The notes under the pieces were generated by a model, which saw only the letters and a list, made by a program, of their open reading frames with translations, had not been told where the DNA came from and made no database searches. The translations under genes and the position numbers were made by a program. DNA of 64,000 nt from Tenrec ecaudatus (lineage: Eukaryota; Chordata; Mammalia; Afrosoricida; Tenrecidae): positions 5,095,983-5,159,982 of the forward strand of contig NC_134541.1 in assembly GCF_050624435.1 (NCBI RefSeq). Direction: 5' to 3'. Shown piece by piece: positions 30,425 through 42,140 of the stretch; within the stretch, counting starts at the first letter, position 1, and each line of letters starts with the position of its first letter.

Positions 30425-30600
30425 CCGGTCAGAACGCCCTGGTGGCATGGTGGATTAAGCATGGGCCCGCCACCCCAAATGCCAACAGTGTGGACCTGCC
30501 CAGGGATCTGAGTGAGAGAGAAGGAGAGAGGAAGCCCTAGAGACCCCAGGGGGCAGTTCTGCTGTGAGTCACACCACCACCACCCCAGCACATAACACCA
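30425..30600 (+). repeat. SINE, diverged
   Basis: Head GAACGCCCTGGTGGCATGGTGG, then CCAGGGGGCAGTTCTGCTGTGAGTC. Confidence 0.7.
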
Positions 30601-31383
30601 GCAGACTGTGACCTGCCCCTGAGCACTTCAAGTTCCACACTTTACTCTGGTCTCCGCTGAGTAAGTGCTTTTGACGTATCTGAACTTCCCATGTCGTGAA
30701 GCCATGGATAGGATCAAACTGAAATAATTAAAACTTTGGCCTCTATGCACACCCCAAATTCGGAAGCAACCCAGTATCCCCCAGATTCGGAATCAGCCCC
30801 ATATGAGGCCGACCCCTACAAGTAAGTTCCCAGCTGGAAGGTTCTCTGTGTACCGGTAAATTCATGGAATTCCAGACCATCTGCGCTCTGTGATGGGCTG
30901 TCTTTGTGACTATGAATTTCTGTGATTGGATTTTATGTTGTGACTGTTAGCGGTGTTTTGCATCTCTCAATAAAATGGCACGCTTTCCCGTTCACTGTCT
31001 CTGCCCTGGGTGACAGCTGGGAGGTCCCCTGTGCGTCACTGGTGGGAGTTGTTCGTCTTTGCTGGAAAGCAAGGGTGCTTCTTGGAGCACCCGCAGAGAA
31101 AGTCGATCTGATTTTGCTGTCTTCCCAGCGCATCTCTTGCTTTACTCAAATGTTCACCCTGAACATGGGCAGATTCGCGATCGGCACCATCCAGCTTTGG
31201 TGTAGCCTTTGGTTGATGGCTTTGCCTGCTCCAAGGAAGATGATCAGAAACCTCACTGAGAGCCCAGTCATAAACCTCGTCATGTGCACGTCACCAGACA
31301 CTCATCACAAACAGACGTGCTCTGCACACGTCACCTGGCCAAGGTGCACTATGGAACAAAATGCAGGTACCCACTGGTGGCTT

Positions 31384-31384
<1 letters not shown>
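30601..31384. other. Unassigned, possibly an unknown LTR
   Basis: The stretch has an AATAAA (30969) and duplicated CCCCA-GATTCGGAA blocks (30754 and 30780), but no partner copy in this window. I cannot name it. Confidence 0.3.
30727..30974 (+). terminator. Candidate poly(A) signals downstream of CTCFL
   Basis: The first plausible hexamers after the stop are ATTAAA at 30727-30732 and AATAAA at 30969-30974, about 1.5-1.7 kb downstream. The 3' UTR would contain two or three SINE copies. The second hexamer may belong to an unrecognised LTR-like repeat, so the assignment is weak. Confidence 0.25.

Positions 31385-31429
<45 letters not shown>
31385..31429 (+). repeat. (GT)n microsatellite, 22 units
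   Basis: Uninterrupted GT repeat. Confidence 0.95.
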
Positions 31430-31430
<1 letters not shown>

Positions 31431-31760
31431 CAGTTTTATTGACATATAATTCATGTATTATTCAATAATTCAACCACCTCAGGAAGAGTTGTACAAGCAT
31501 CGCCAGTCAGCTTTAGGACAGTTTCCTTGTTTTCGTTCTCAGCATGAGTAGCTCCCCATTTCCCCCAACCCCCCCTGCAGGCCCCAAAGGAGCCACTCGT
31601 GCAGTTCTCACTCCATAAATGCGCCTATCCTGGACTTCATAGATATGAAAAGGTAGCAAAAAGCTAATAAGAATAAAAATAATCATCAGACCGATAAAAA
31701 CTGCAATCGGAAAGAAAGCAGAAAATATTAAAAGCAAGAACACATTTTAAAGAGATCAAA
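31430..31760 (+). mobile_element. Old L1-like fragment
   Basis: TTTATTGACATATAATTCATG and GAGTAGCTCCCCATTTCCCCC match a widespread L1 3' motif. Confidence 0.5.
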
Positions 31761-33479
31761 GGGGAGATCAAATGATAGGCGTCCCCGAGCTGCCCTGCAC
31801 TCCGCGTGATAGCAAGGCAACTCATCCCTGGTCAGAGGGCGTTCACTGGCGGCTTACCCTACCGGTATTCCCCCTTCATCTGTTCTTTAAGCGGAAACGA
31901 CTTTAAAGGGGGTCAAAAGGGAGATCAAAGGATAGTGTATTACATTTTAAACAAACTACGCCTGCCACGGTCGACTTTACAGTGCTTTCTGTCTGACCAC
32001 AAGACGGTTCCCATCCCTCGGCTAGGTTTTGAATCCAGGTATTAGTTCTCCAACACGTGGGCCGAAGGTCGAGCTCATCACTCCCTGCGGCAGCCAAGTG
32101 CCTTTGAGCCTGGGTGGCGAGCGCATTGTGAGACCAACGGCCATACCTTGAAGGCGGGCAGCTCCAACTCACTGGGCCCAAAGTCCTGGGGTCACACCGA
32201 CAATAGCCACCGGGAACGTCGGGGCCGTGAGTGTGTGACTGAGCCACACGGTGAGGAGGGTGAGAATGGCCACCGATGTCCCTGAACTGTACCTGTGGAA
32301 ACCGCCAGGCTCGTGAAGGATCAGAAACAACAGCTTCTAATTACAAGATCAGGAAAGAAATGATAAAGAAGATTAGATCTGAGAAAACCCTATCATGGGT
32401 CGCATGGGGCATGAGGTCGCTGGGGACAGTCCCGCCTCACTGCCATCAGGTCCCCCGCGGCTCACAGCAGGGTGCGGAACAGGATAGAACTGCCCGGTGA
32501 GGGTCTGAGGCGGCCATGTAATTTGGGGAGTAGGACTGAAAGCAGACACAAGACTCCCCACAAGAGGGCAGCCCCGCCTTGGGAGCCGGCCGCCTTTCTC
32601 TGTTGAAGACTGCTCTAACCAGACAACCAAGGGGTGGCACCACCTTGGCTTGGCAAGGTCTTCAGCCAACGGTAAACAGGGAGTGGTTTGCCTTGGCTGG
32701 TAACCAGAGGGTGCCTGCTAGGGAAGGGAGAGGGTCTTTGCAAAACCTGGACGGTCCCAACAGTCCACCAGCTGGAACTTCAGAACGCTGGACCGGTGAT
32801 CTCCCCTTGGGCTTCACACAGGTTTGAGGCCCAGCAGGAAATCATTCTGGAATGCGCCCCCCATCTCCACCCTCCACCCCCGCCGCCCACTTGCAGCGTC
32901 TCCGCTTCAGAGGCCAGTGTTTAAGTTACTCTGGTGGCTGACAACCGTTTTGCTATATAAACCCAGGAGCTAGTCGGTGGCATGCCAACGGCCCTGCTAT
33001 TGTTTGAGATCAGTCATTGAGAAAGTTCTGGATACTATAAGCGGAGGAGGCTTGTGGGACGGGGACCATTTATCGTATCGTGTTTGACAGTCCCTTTTGA
33101 AGATGGCGAGGACTGGCTTTCTGGACGTTCACTGGCACCGAACCGCAGTTGCCGGGACAACGGGTTCTGTTGTTTGGTGGATTTCTTTTTTCCCCTTGTC
33201 ATCTGCACTCATCTGAATGAATAACCCCCATGAATGTATTCTTTGAGGTGTCCTTTGGCTCGTTGTGTCCGTGTTAGGAAGACTCAATGGTGTGTACCTG
33301 CACCATCGAGTGACATTGGGGCTTCAAGTCGGGCGAGCAGAGCTGCCCCCTCCTCCAGGCACGTCCCCCCACTCCCTGCCTGCCCAGTTTCCTACCTCTG
33401 CCTTCCAGGTGCTGCTGGCAGCTGGACTGCGCACAGACTGACCTTGCTTGCAGGCTTTGTAACTGTCTCGAAAGAATAA
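31761..33479. other. Unassigned intergenic with LTR-like features at 32930-33230
   Basis: GCTATATAAACCC (32950-32962) is a good TATA box and AAGATGGCG (33100-33108) a YY1-type site about 145 bases downstream; these may be an old LTR promoter. 32170-32500 and the rest show nothing firm. Confidence 0.3.
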
Positions 33480-33720
33480 ACCAAACCAAACGCACCAGCA
33501 CTGAGCCGATATCGACTCAAGGCAGCTCTCAAGGACAGGGTAGAAGTGCCCCTGTTGAGCTCCCGAGACGAACTCTTTAGGGGAGTAGAAAGCCCTGTCT
33601 TTCCCCCCTCAGAGTGGCTGATGGCTTCAAACTGATGAACTATGGATCGAAGTCCTTGAACATCCTTGGGGCAGTTCTGCTTGGCCCCAGGAGGAGTAGC
33701 CATGAGTCAGGGTTCAAAGG
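33480..33720 (-). repeat. SINE, antisense
   Basis: CCAAACCAAACGCACCAGC to GGCTGATGGCTTCAAACTG; head lost. Confidence 0.75.
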
Positions 33721-33894
33721 CCGTGGCTTTGGTTTGGAAACTTGATGAAAGTAGTGCTTAGCTACTGTTGCGCCTCATCGATTATGAACAGGCAAGCTGC
33801 CGGTACTCACACGTGATCAATGAAAGCCTCAGAGCAGTTCGCTGGCCCAATATTGGTGATTCTCAACACTTCCCCATCCTCTTATTGCTGTTAA

Positions 33895-34090
33895 GGTGGT
33901 CTGGTGGCACTGTGGGTTAAACGCTGGGCTGCTCACCGCAAGGTGGGCGGTTTGAGCATGCCAGCAGCATGGAGGGAGAAAGCTGAGGCCGCTGCCCTCC
34001 TAAAGATCGAGCCTCAGGCACAGACCGGAGCAGCTGGACCCTATCCCGTAGGGTCACTAACAGCAGGTGTTTGGGGCTTGGCCTTTCTGG
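33895..34090 (+). repeat. SINE, internally shuffled
   Basis: Clear head GGTCTGGTGGCACTGTGG and B-box GTGGGCGGTTTGAGC. Confidence 0.75.
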
Positions 34091-34109
34091 CACTCAAGTA
34101 TCCAAACCA

Positions 34110-34492
34110 AAAGCCACTGTCTTCCGGTCAACTCTGGCTCAGGGTGGCGGGGAGGGCAAGCAGAACTGCCCCCATGGGATTTCCAAGGAGCCCTGGTGGT
34201 GTAGTAGTCATACATTGGGCAGAGAATCCCAAGGTCAATAGGTCAAAACCATCAGCCCCTCCTTGGGAGAAAAGCAGGGCTTTCTACTCCCATAAAGAGT
34301 TACAGCCTCGGAAACCCACCGGGAAGTTCTACCCTGTCCTATGGGGTCACAATGAGTTGGTATAGACTCCGTGACAATGAGTTTGGGTGTTTTGGTTCAT
34401 CTCTATGGGAACAGGCTGCTCTGTCCTCCTGTGGAGTGACTGGTGGGTTCAAATGCAGCCAGCTGCTTTAGCCAGTGCCACCAGGGCTCCTT
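34110..34492. repeat. Sense SINE nested inside an antisense SINE
   Basis: The antisense copy is split (34110-34185 and 34395-34492, ending AGTGCCACCAGGGCTCC). A full sense copy (34188-34390, AAGGAGCCCTGGTGGTGTAG to GAGTTTGGGTG) sits between the halves, dating two rounds of SINE activity. Confidence 0.75.
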
Positions 34493-34518
34493 CTGTAAAG
34501 GTGGTGGTTGTTAGGTGC

Positions 34519-35031
34519 TGTGATAGTTACATAGGCTGGTGTCAACTTGAGACTACTAAGAGTGAAGGGGTGGAGTTTGGCCTGTCAATCAGGTCACAGC
34601 TTGATGACCTCATTTGGAGGCACTAAGGAGCTAACACAGCTCACAGGAAGCCAGACAAACCCTCTCTGCTTCATCTTCCTGTTGACAAGCCACATGGAGC
34701 TACGCTAATGGAGGCGGGGCCCTGGATTGGGAGGGGTGATGGGGAGACCCACGCTAGCGCTGAGATGCTTCTACCACCACTGGATCCACCAGACTCTCCA
34801 CCCACTGACCTGTGATCTTCCTGAATTTGGTGTCATTGTGTGCGCTGCATGAGTCTGAAGAGATATTTACAGACTGGTATTGGACCTATGGGCTAATATC
34901 AGGCATATGGACTCAATCTGGGCAGGGCTGGAGTGTTTCCTTAATATACAATTACTCTGTATATAAAGTTATTTCTTGTACACATATGAGTGTCTATGAA
35001 TTTGTTTCTCTAGTCTACCTGGATCAGTACA
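34519..35031 (+). repeat. Solo LTR, probable ERVL type, copy 1 (513 bp)
   Basis: It starts TGTGATAGTTACATAGGCTG and ends GTCTACCTGGATCAGTACA, with TG...CA ends. The same family occurs antisense at 39889-40427 and 50788-51194. No retroviral genes flank it. The name is inferred from its similarity to ERVL-type LTR ends. Confidence 0.6.
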
Positions 35032-35084
35032 TAATGGTACCAGGAGTGGGGTACGAACCCACGCAGACATATGTCCCTGGGAGG

Positions 35085-35310
35085 CACTGTCAAGTTGGCC
35101 CTGACCCATGGTGACCTGATGTAGAACAGAGCAAACGCCGCCCCACCCTGTGCTGTCCTCACCATCGTTGTGGTGTGAGCTGGTGTGGCAGCCACTGCGT
35201 CCGTCCATCTTGTTGAGCATCTTCTTTTTCACAGCCACTGCTTTCCCAAGCATCATGTCCTTCTCTAGGGGCTCTCCTGACAACACGTCCAAAGTCCATG
35301 AGATGATTAG
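35085..35310 (-). mobile_element. RTE-type LINE fragment, antisense
   Basis: CACTGCGTCCGTCCATCTTG, AAGCATCATGTCCTTCTC and GACAACACGTCCAAAGTCC are the same antisense blocks as at 13355 and 54735. Confidence 0.75.
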
Positions 35311-35365
35311 CTAGTCTTGGAAACCGACAGCTACTCTGTCATGTGGGGTTGCTACGGGTTTGAAC

Positions 35366-35556
35366 CAGTAGTTCTCAACCTATGGGTCACGACCCCTTTG
35401 GGGATTGAACGACCCTTTCACAGAGGTCACCCAATTCATAACAGTAGTAAAATGACAGTGACGAAGTAGCAACAAAAATAATTTGATGGTTGGGGTCACC
35501 ACAACATGAGGAACTGTCTGAAAGGGTCATGGCGTGAGGAGGGTTGAGAACTGCTG
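35366..35556. mobile_element. SPIN-like hAT MITE 2, 191 bp
   Basis: Ends CAGTAGTTCTCAACC and GGTTGAGAACTGCTG; flanking GTTTGAAC and GTCTAAAC are a worn 8-bp target duplication (6/8). No coding capacity. Confidence 0.8.
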
Positions 35557-35860
35557 GTCTAAACTGGTGCCATCAGCACTGACCGCAGTAGGGGCAGCCC
35601 CACAAGGATGGGACTTTCGGAACTGTGTCGAGGGCAAGGGTGTGATGAGGGACCTAGTTTCTTAAAGTCCCTTGTCTAGGAGAATATGCCCAAGTCCCAT
35701 CTTCACCTGTGGGCAAAGGCGTTGGGGTGAGGGGCGGGGTGTGGCTCCCATGCGATGCAGATCAGATCTGGGGGGGGGGGCGACGATCATCACGTTTGTT
35801 GAGACAAAGAGGCCCTACAGAAATCCTTAGTGGCCACCACAGATGGATAGCCCCTGCCCC

Positions 35861-35895
<35 letters not shown>

Positions 35896-36010
35896 CTGCA
35901 TCCTGTCACTGAGGTAGGTGGTTTGCGTAGGTGTCTAAAGGCCACTCTACTTGTCCTGACCATTTCTATCATCACCCCAAGGCCTGAGCTCATGAACTAG
36001 GAAAACAAGC
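35557..36010. other. Intergenic with poly-G and (CA)n
   Basis: A ten-base G run at 35771 and CA repeats at 35864-35892; otherwise nothing. Confidence 0.5.
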
Positions 36011-36011
36011 C

Positions 36012-36140
36012 ACAAGCAGTCCTGGTGGCACAGTGGTTAAGCGCTTAGCTGCTAACCACAAGGTGGGCTTTCGAAGCCAACAAACCAACCGGTGTTCTGA
36101 GTGATTCAGGAGAGGGAGGCAGCCTTCTGCTCTGGTGAAG
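36012..36140 (+). repeat. SINE head and middle
   Basis: GTCCTGGTGGCACAGTGGTTAAGCGC is a very well-kept A-box region; the B-box is altered (GGGCTTTCGAAGCC). Confidence 0.8.
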
Positions 36141-36239
36141 ACTTAAGCGGGGGTGGGTGGGGGTATCCGGCCCGTGCAATCATCGACCCCGGCTGGCCAA
36201 CATCACATGCCTCACCACAGAGAAGCCGTTTGGGCCACA

Positions 36240-36455
36240 CATTAAAACAAAACCACACAAAGCTCACTGCAGTCAGTTCTGGCCCACAGTGACCCTACAG
36301 GACAGGTGGAACCACCCAGGTGGATTTCCAAGACTGCAACTCTTTAAGGGAGTAGAAAGCCTGCTTTCTTCTACAGAACGGCTGGTGGTTTCAAACTGCT
36401 AACCTCGAGGTAAGCAGCCAGGCATCACCAGCACACCCACCACCAGGGCTCCTGC
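36240..36455 (-). repeat. SINE, antisense, full length
   Basis: From AGCTCACTGCAGTCAGTTC to CACCACCAGGGCTCC. Confidence 0.85.
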
Positions 36456-36674
36456 ACTGGGGGGAGTTAGCTACATCTTTGACTTGAGAATTGTGGTAGA
36501 AATATCCAAATGGCTCTTGGAACATCGACCCTGATTTACAGCCTTGGAAACCCGATCTGGCAGCACCAGACACAGGAGCCACACCGCCTGGTGCGCGTGC
36601 AGTGGCAGGTGCACAGGCCAGTGGAGCAGAACTGTGAGCCCAGAAGCAACTGTTTTTAAGGATTGTTTGGACAA

Positions 36675-36895
36675 GCAGGAGCCCTGGGATCATAGCAGGT
36701 TACGTGTTGGGATGCTGTCCACAGGTCAGCAGTTTGAAACCCCCAGCTGCTCTGAGGGAGAAAGGAGAGGCTTGCTATGACAGTACGGAGCGGCAGTCTC
36801 GGAAGCCCACAGGGCAGTTCTCCCCTGTCCTATAGGGTTGTTGTGACTCAAAATCAACTCCATGGCAGTTAGGTGGGTTTTGGGTTTGTTTGTTT
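36675..36895 (+). repeat. SINE, full length
   Basis: From AGGAGCCCTGGGATCATAGC to CCATGGCAGTTAGGTGGG. Confidence 0.85.
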
Positions 36896-36944
36896 TTTGA
36901 CATTTTACTTTATATTTATTTAATATAAGAGCATTCTTAGTGTT

Positions 36945-37680
36945 TGTTTGTATTTTTAAATCATTTTATTGGGGGCTCGTACAAGTCTTATCATAATCCA
37001 TACCTACATCCATTGTGTCAAGCACATTTGGACATTTGTTGCCCTCATCATTCTCAAAGCGTTTCCTTTCTATTTGAGGCCCTTAATATCAGCTCCTCAT
37101 TTTTCCCTCTCCCTCCCCGCTCCCCTCTCCCTCATGAACCCTTGATAATTTATAAATTATTATTTTGTCATATCTTATACTGTCCGACGTCTCCCTTCAT
37201 CCACTTTTCTGTTGTCCATCCCCCAGGGAGGGTGTTATATGTAGATCCTTGTGATCGGTTCCCCCTTTCTACCCTCCCAGTATCGCCACTCTCACCACTG
37301 ATCCTGAAGGGATCATCCCACCCTGGATTCCCTGTGTTTCCAGTTCCTATCTGTACCAGTGTACATCCTCTGGTCTAGCCAGATTTGTAAGGTAGAATTG
37401 GGAGCATGATAGTGGGTGGAGAGGAAGCATTTAAGAACTAGAGGAAAGTTGTATGTTTCATCATTGCTACCCTGCACCCTGACTGACTCATCTCCCCCCC
37501 ACGACCCTTCTGTAAGGGGGTGGCCAGTTGCCTACAGATGGGCTTTGGGTCTCTGCTCTGCACTCATCCTCATTTACAATATGATGCTTTGTTCTTTGAT
37601 GCCTGATACCTGGTCCCTTCTACACCTCGTGGTCACACAGGCTGGTGTGTTGCTTCCAAATGGGCAGTGAGGTTTTTTTG
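36945..37680 (-). mobile_element. L1 3' end, antisense
   Basis: Begins TTTTAAATCATTTTATTGGGGG (complement of an AATAAA-containing L1 tail) and shares ordered blocks with 49215-49440 and 55208-56256, such as TGTCAAGCACATTTG and CTACTTGAGCCC or close variants. Truncated; no reverse-transcriptase frame. Confidence 0.7.
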
Positions 37681-38067
37681 GTTTTCTTTTCAATCTTTAC
37701 AGGACAGATTGCCAGATCTCCCCCGCACCCTCCTAGGAGCTCCAGAATGGGTCCATTACCAGGTGAGTCCGTGCCCCTGGAGCAGGCACCCAAAGGAGCC
37801 CAGCGCCCAGGCAGTGAGCAGAGACTACGGGAGGCTGGAGCCAAAGATGGATCCCATTTTCAAAGAGAAGCAGGACACCTGCATTTTCCTGGGAGCACCC
37901 TGGTCTCCCTCTGACCGCTCTGCGGGGCCTAATCGTCCCTGCGTGTGGGCTGGGGGCTGCTCCCCATCTCCTGGGCGGGGCCCCTGCCCCGGGATCAGGG
38001 CATCATGGCACTGACTTCTCAGGCACCCAGGAAGTTAGGTGTCTTTCACAGGACTCCAGCAGCGCAA

Positions 38068-38260
38068 AGGAGCCTGGTGGCACCATGGGTGAAGTGCTGG
38101 ACTGCTAACAGCAAGGTGGAAGGTTCCAAGCCAGTAGCCGCTCCTCAGGAGGAAGAGGAGGCTGGCTGCTTCTGCCAAGATGACTGTGTTGGAGACACTG
38201 TGGGGTGGCTCCCCTCTCCCTATGGGTGGCTGTGAGCCTGAAGGGACTGGGAGGCACTGG
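38068..38260 (+). repeat. SINE
   Basis: Head AGGAGCCTGGTGGCACCATGG; B-box GTGGAAGGTTCCAAGCC. Confidence 0.8.
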
Positions 38261-38729
38261 GCTTCTGACTGGGCCCAGGGATGAGGAGGGTGGAGCTCCT
38301 GACCAGCCTGCTAAGTGGGGTGGGAATTGCTTCATGGTCCCTGACCCTGGGAGGAGGTGTGGCTGAAGGAACCCAAGGTGTCCCAGGAGCCTCTCTGCTG
38401 TCTGGGGAAAGGGTCCCCTCTGCAGGCTGTGGCGGCTGTAAACAGAAAGGCCCAGGCAGGTGGCAGCCAGGTCAGCAGGGTATGAGAGGGCAGGGGTCTC
38501 AGGAGAGCGGCCTCCCTCTGGGACGTCATTTCCATAATATTTGCATGGCAGTTGCCTCTGGTCCCCAGTCAAAAGCAGGCAAATCCCTGTTGAGCTCAGG
38601 TCCGGATGCTCACTCTAAATTAACCCTTGCTAAGCCCTCAGTTGGGCCTTCAGCCACAGGAGGAAGAACAGGCCCAGTGGAAGTCCATCCCACAAACACT
38701 GAGTAAGCACCCACTGTATGCATTCCTAA
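38261..38729. other. Unassigned intergenic
   Basis: No repeat or gene recognised. Confidence 0.45.
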
Positions 38730-39245
38730 GGAGCCCTGGTTGCCCTGTGGATTACGAGTTGAGCTGCTAACTTCAAGGTCAGCAGTTTGAAACCACCAGC
38801 TGCTCCAAGGGAGAGAGATGAGGCGTTCTACGTCTGTAAAGAGTGGGAAGCAACCTTGGGAACCCTCAGAGGCAGCTCTACCGTGTCCAGTATGGTCGGA
38901 GTGAGCAGTACAGTGGTGGATTTGGTGTATCTTTTGGATGCAGTCCTAGGGAACCCTGGTGGCCTCGCATTGGGCTGCTTCGAACCCACCTGCTGCTGCG
39001 GGAGACAGATGAGGCTGTCTGCCCCTTAAAGTCCTACCTACCGTCGGCATGGCCTGGGCAGTGAGTTTGGCTGAGGGTTGTGCATTCCCTGGGTGGTGTG
39101 GTAGTTAATGTGATCGGCTGCTTTGGAGCAGGTTGGAGATTCGAAGCCCCCCAGGAAAAAAAAGGCCTGGTTATCTCCTTGAGGGAAACTAGCCTACCAG
39201 GCACATGGACCCCTGAGCCAGAATCAGCAGTGGCCTTTCAGGGTT
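38730..39245 (+). repeat. Three sense SINE copies in a row
   Basis: 38730-38935 (full), 38945-39075 (partial, GGGAACCCTGGTGGCC head) and 39088-39245 (partial, B-box GGAGATTCGAAGCCCC). Confidence 0.75.
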
Positions 39246-39888
39246 TATGTGTGGGGTGGGGGCGGGATTGAAGTCCTCAGACCTGGTCACGGTGGGCATT
39301 GCCCTCGACCTGAACCGCTGCAGACAAAGCCCAGGATGCCCAGCTCCATGTGAATTCCAGATGAGGAGGGAAGCCTTCTGTGGGCTACATGTGTGTTACA
39401 TGTGTGAGAACATATGCATTACATGTGTGTTAGTGTGGTGTGTGTGTACCCTGAGGGGATGCCCAGTGTGCTGACCAGGGGGCTGAGGAGACGCCAGGCT
39501 GAGGTCTTCGGACTGCTTGTCTGATCCCTGTCGCAATCCCCGGGGAAGCTGCAGAAGGACGTGTGCAAATGCTGCCCAGGCCGTGAACCCAGGCGCCCTG
39601 GGGACCCGCCAAGGAGCCTGGCTCGTGAGGAGGCCTGGGAGTTGGTGCCAAGGAGCGTGGCAGCACCAGCTCTTCACCCCCCAGAGCATCTTTGTGTGCA
39701 GATGGAAACGCAAGCTGGGGCGGACCACCAGGGAGAAGGGCTCTCAGCGGAAGACGCGAGGGATGTCTGGTGCCCGGCTCACAGCCAGACCAGCATTTAC
39801 TGCAGGCCTTCCACTGCCCCACGGGGAACGCTGCATCCAGCACACATGCCGCCTGCCCAACCAGTCGACCATGGAGGGGAACCTCGAT
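39246..39888. other. Unassigned intergenic with short TG run
   Basis: A TG-rich stretch at 39386-39445 and otherwise nothing firm; overlapping frames at 39430-39940 are antisense to each other and have no domain. Confidence 0.4.
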
Positions 39889-40427
39889 GTGTTAGTCCAG
39901 ATAGACTAGAGAAGCAAATCTATAGAGACTCATATGTGTAAAAAAGAATTTTACATACAAGAACAGTTGAATATTGAGAAAACATCCCACCCCAGTCCAG
40001 ATCAAGTCCATAAGTCCGATATTAGTCCATATGTCCTGTACCAAAACATAAAGTCCTCTTCAGACTCACGAAACACATGCAATGACACTGAAGGCAGGAT
40101 GATCACAGGCCAGTGGGTGGAAAGTTTTTTGGATCCAGTGGTGTTGTGAGCATCTCAGCGCTGGCAGGGGTCTTCACACGGCTTTTCCAGTTACCAGGGC
40201 TGCATCAGGGTAAGTCCATGTGGCTCCTCCTCAGGGATGTCTTGCAGGGAGTCAGCAGAGAGAGAGTGTGTGTCTCCCGCCTCCAAGGAGGAAAATCAGC
40301 AATTCCCAGAATTCTCAGAAGACCACGCCCACACAGAGGTCTCATTGGCTATCTCTGGGTTGACAGGCTAGACTCCACCCCTACACTCTTCATCCTCCAC
40401 TTGACACCAGATTAGGTGACTGCCACA
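39889..40427 (-). repeat. Solo LTR, probable ERVL type, copy 2 antisense (539 bp)
   Basis: Starts TGTGTTAGTCCAGATAGACT and ends GACTGCCACA; internal block GATGATCACAGGCCAGTGGG is shared with copy 3. Confidence 0.6.
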
Positions 40428-41554
40428 CTCAGATCCTCAGATTCTAGCCTTACTGAGACCGGAGGGCCCGAGACCACTGCCCTAGCAGACACTCTTACTC
40501 CCGGAACAGAAGCCATCCGGCAGCTTGCCTCTTAACTAAGGAGGGGGTTTTCTAACGAAGTCAAGACGAGCACCTTTGAGAAATGGGCTTTTCAGAAAGT
40601 GACCCCTGAGGCCAAGAGGATAGCAGTTTCAGAAGGGGGGTGCCCTGCCACCCCCAGGATCTGTAGCTGTCCTTGGGGAGAACCCCTGTCCTTAGGGTCT
40701 TCAGATCTGAAGGAAGCACTAACCCTAAGGACAACACTTGGGAGGGTTTGGCCAGTCTGTCCACCTGTCTGTCCTTGAACTCATTGTCTGTCCAGAGAGG
40801 GCTGGACTGGAGGTGGGGCACCTTAAGGAAGCCCAGCTGCTGCGGTTCAGCGTTCTGTGCCGAGGCCTGATTTCAGCAAGGAAGTTGGTCAAGTCAGATT
40901 GCAGGTGGAGACAAGAGGTTGCTCAAAAGAGCAAGGGACACAGAGGTGAGGGCAGGCACTGGGAGAAGGGTTGCATGGGCAAGAAGCGTCCAGGGCTGTG
41001 CTCTTGTTAGGTGAGTCTGCTCAGACTCACAGCGCGCCATGCAGGGCAGAACAAAACCCTGCCAGACCCAGGCTCATCACAATAGGCCCTTCTGAGTGCC
41101 TTCCAACCAAAGGGGCATCTCCCAGTTCTGCACCGGATAAGACTGTTGTCCTCTGCCAGGTCTGCAGTGGGCTGGAGTTTTCTAAGTCGGTCTCCAGGCC
41201 TTTCTTCTTAGTGTTTCTTCTTCCGGAAGCTCTGCTAACATCGGGCCCCCTCATGGGTGACCCTGCTGGTATGTGAAATGCCAGTGGCCCAGCTTCCAGT
41301 ATCACAGCCACCTGCAAGCCACCACCGTAGAGAGAGCAGGACTCATTAGCAGATGGAGGGGGGTTATTATGCACAGGACATCAGGAGGCGGATCCGAGTG
41401 GGGCAACATGGTGGAATAAAAGGAGTCACAGCGGCCGAGGGCTCCTGCCTGTGCACCAGGCCCTGAGCCAGAGAGGACTTTCGGAGTAAACTCTCACAGG
41501 GCGCCATGGTGGACATGAGTGCTTCCACTCCATGGGCTGTGGTCTCTCATGCGT
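40428..41554. other. Unassigned intergenic
   Basis: No gene. A SINE-like antisense scrap near 41170-41210 (CCAGGCCTTTCTTCTTAG) is the only hint. Confidence 0.4.
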
Positions 41555-42140
41555 CTTTGTTCTCTGATGTTGTTATAACAGAAACAGCACACCAAGACGC
41601 CTTTAACACACTGGGGTTATTCTCCCACCGTTTAGGAGGCTAGAAGTCTGAAGCCAGGGCACTGGCTCTAGGGGAAGGCTTTCACCTCTCTCTGTTGGCT
41701 CTGAGGGAAGGTCCTTGTCTCCTTTCAACAGCGGTGGCCTTGGTGTTTCTTAGAGATGTCCATGTGTCTTGGCAGCCATCTGTCCCTGGGTCTAGGAGGT
41801 TCCCAGCGCAGGGACCCCAGGTCCCGGGACACATTCAGTTCCCACCTCATCTTTCTCGGTGGTGTGGTCATTCCTCTGATCTCTGCTTGCTTGTTAATTC
41901 TCTTTTATATCTCAAAAGAGTCAGGATGCAACCTGATCCCGTGGATTGCATCCTGCAGATTGCATCCCGCCTCATTAGCATAAGTGCACCTGTCCTGCTT
42001 CATTAACACCAAGATTGGGACTTAGAAGACAAGGGGTAATTGTGCGATGATCCACATGGAGGAAAATGACAAGATAGTGAGAATCGAGGCCCAGCCAAAT
42101 TGACACATATTTTCCGGAACATAAAATGCAATCCAAGCCA
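41555..42140 (-). repeat. LTR-like repeat, MaLR-type, antisense copy B
   Basis: TGTTGTTATAACAGAAACAGC, CTCTTTTATATCTCAAAAGAG and CTCATTAGCATAAGTGC match copy A (100-490) in order; this copy is more complete. Confidence 0.6.

Noticed and set aside
30961-31340. Possible processed pseudogene after AATAAA
   Set aside because: The open frame at 30922-31449 runs through a GT repeat and matches nothing I know.
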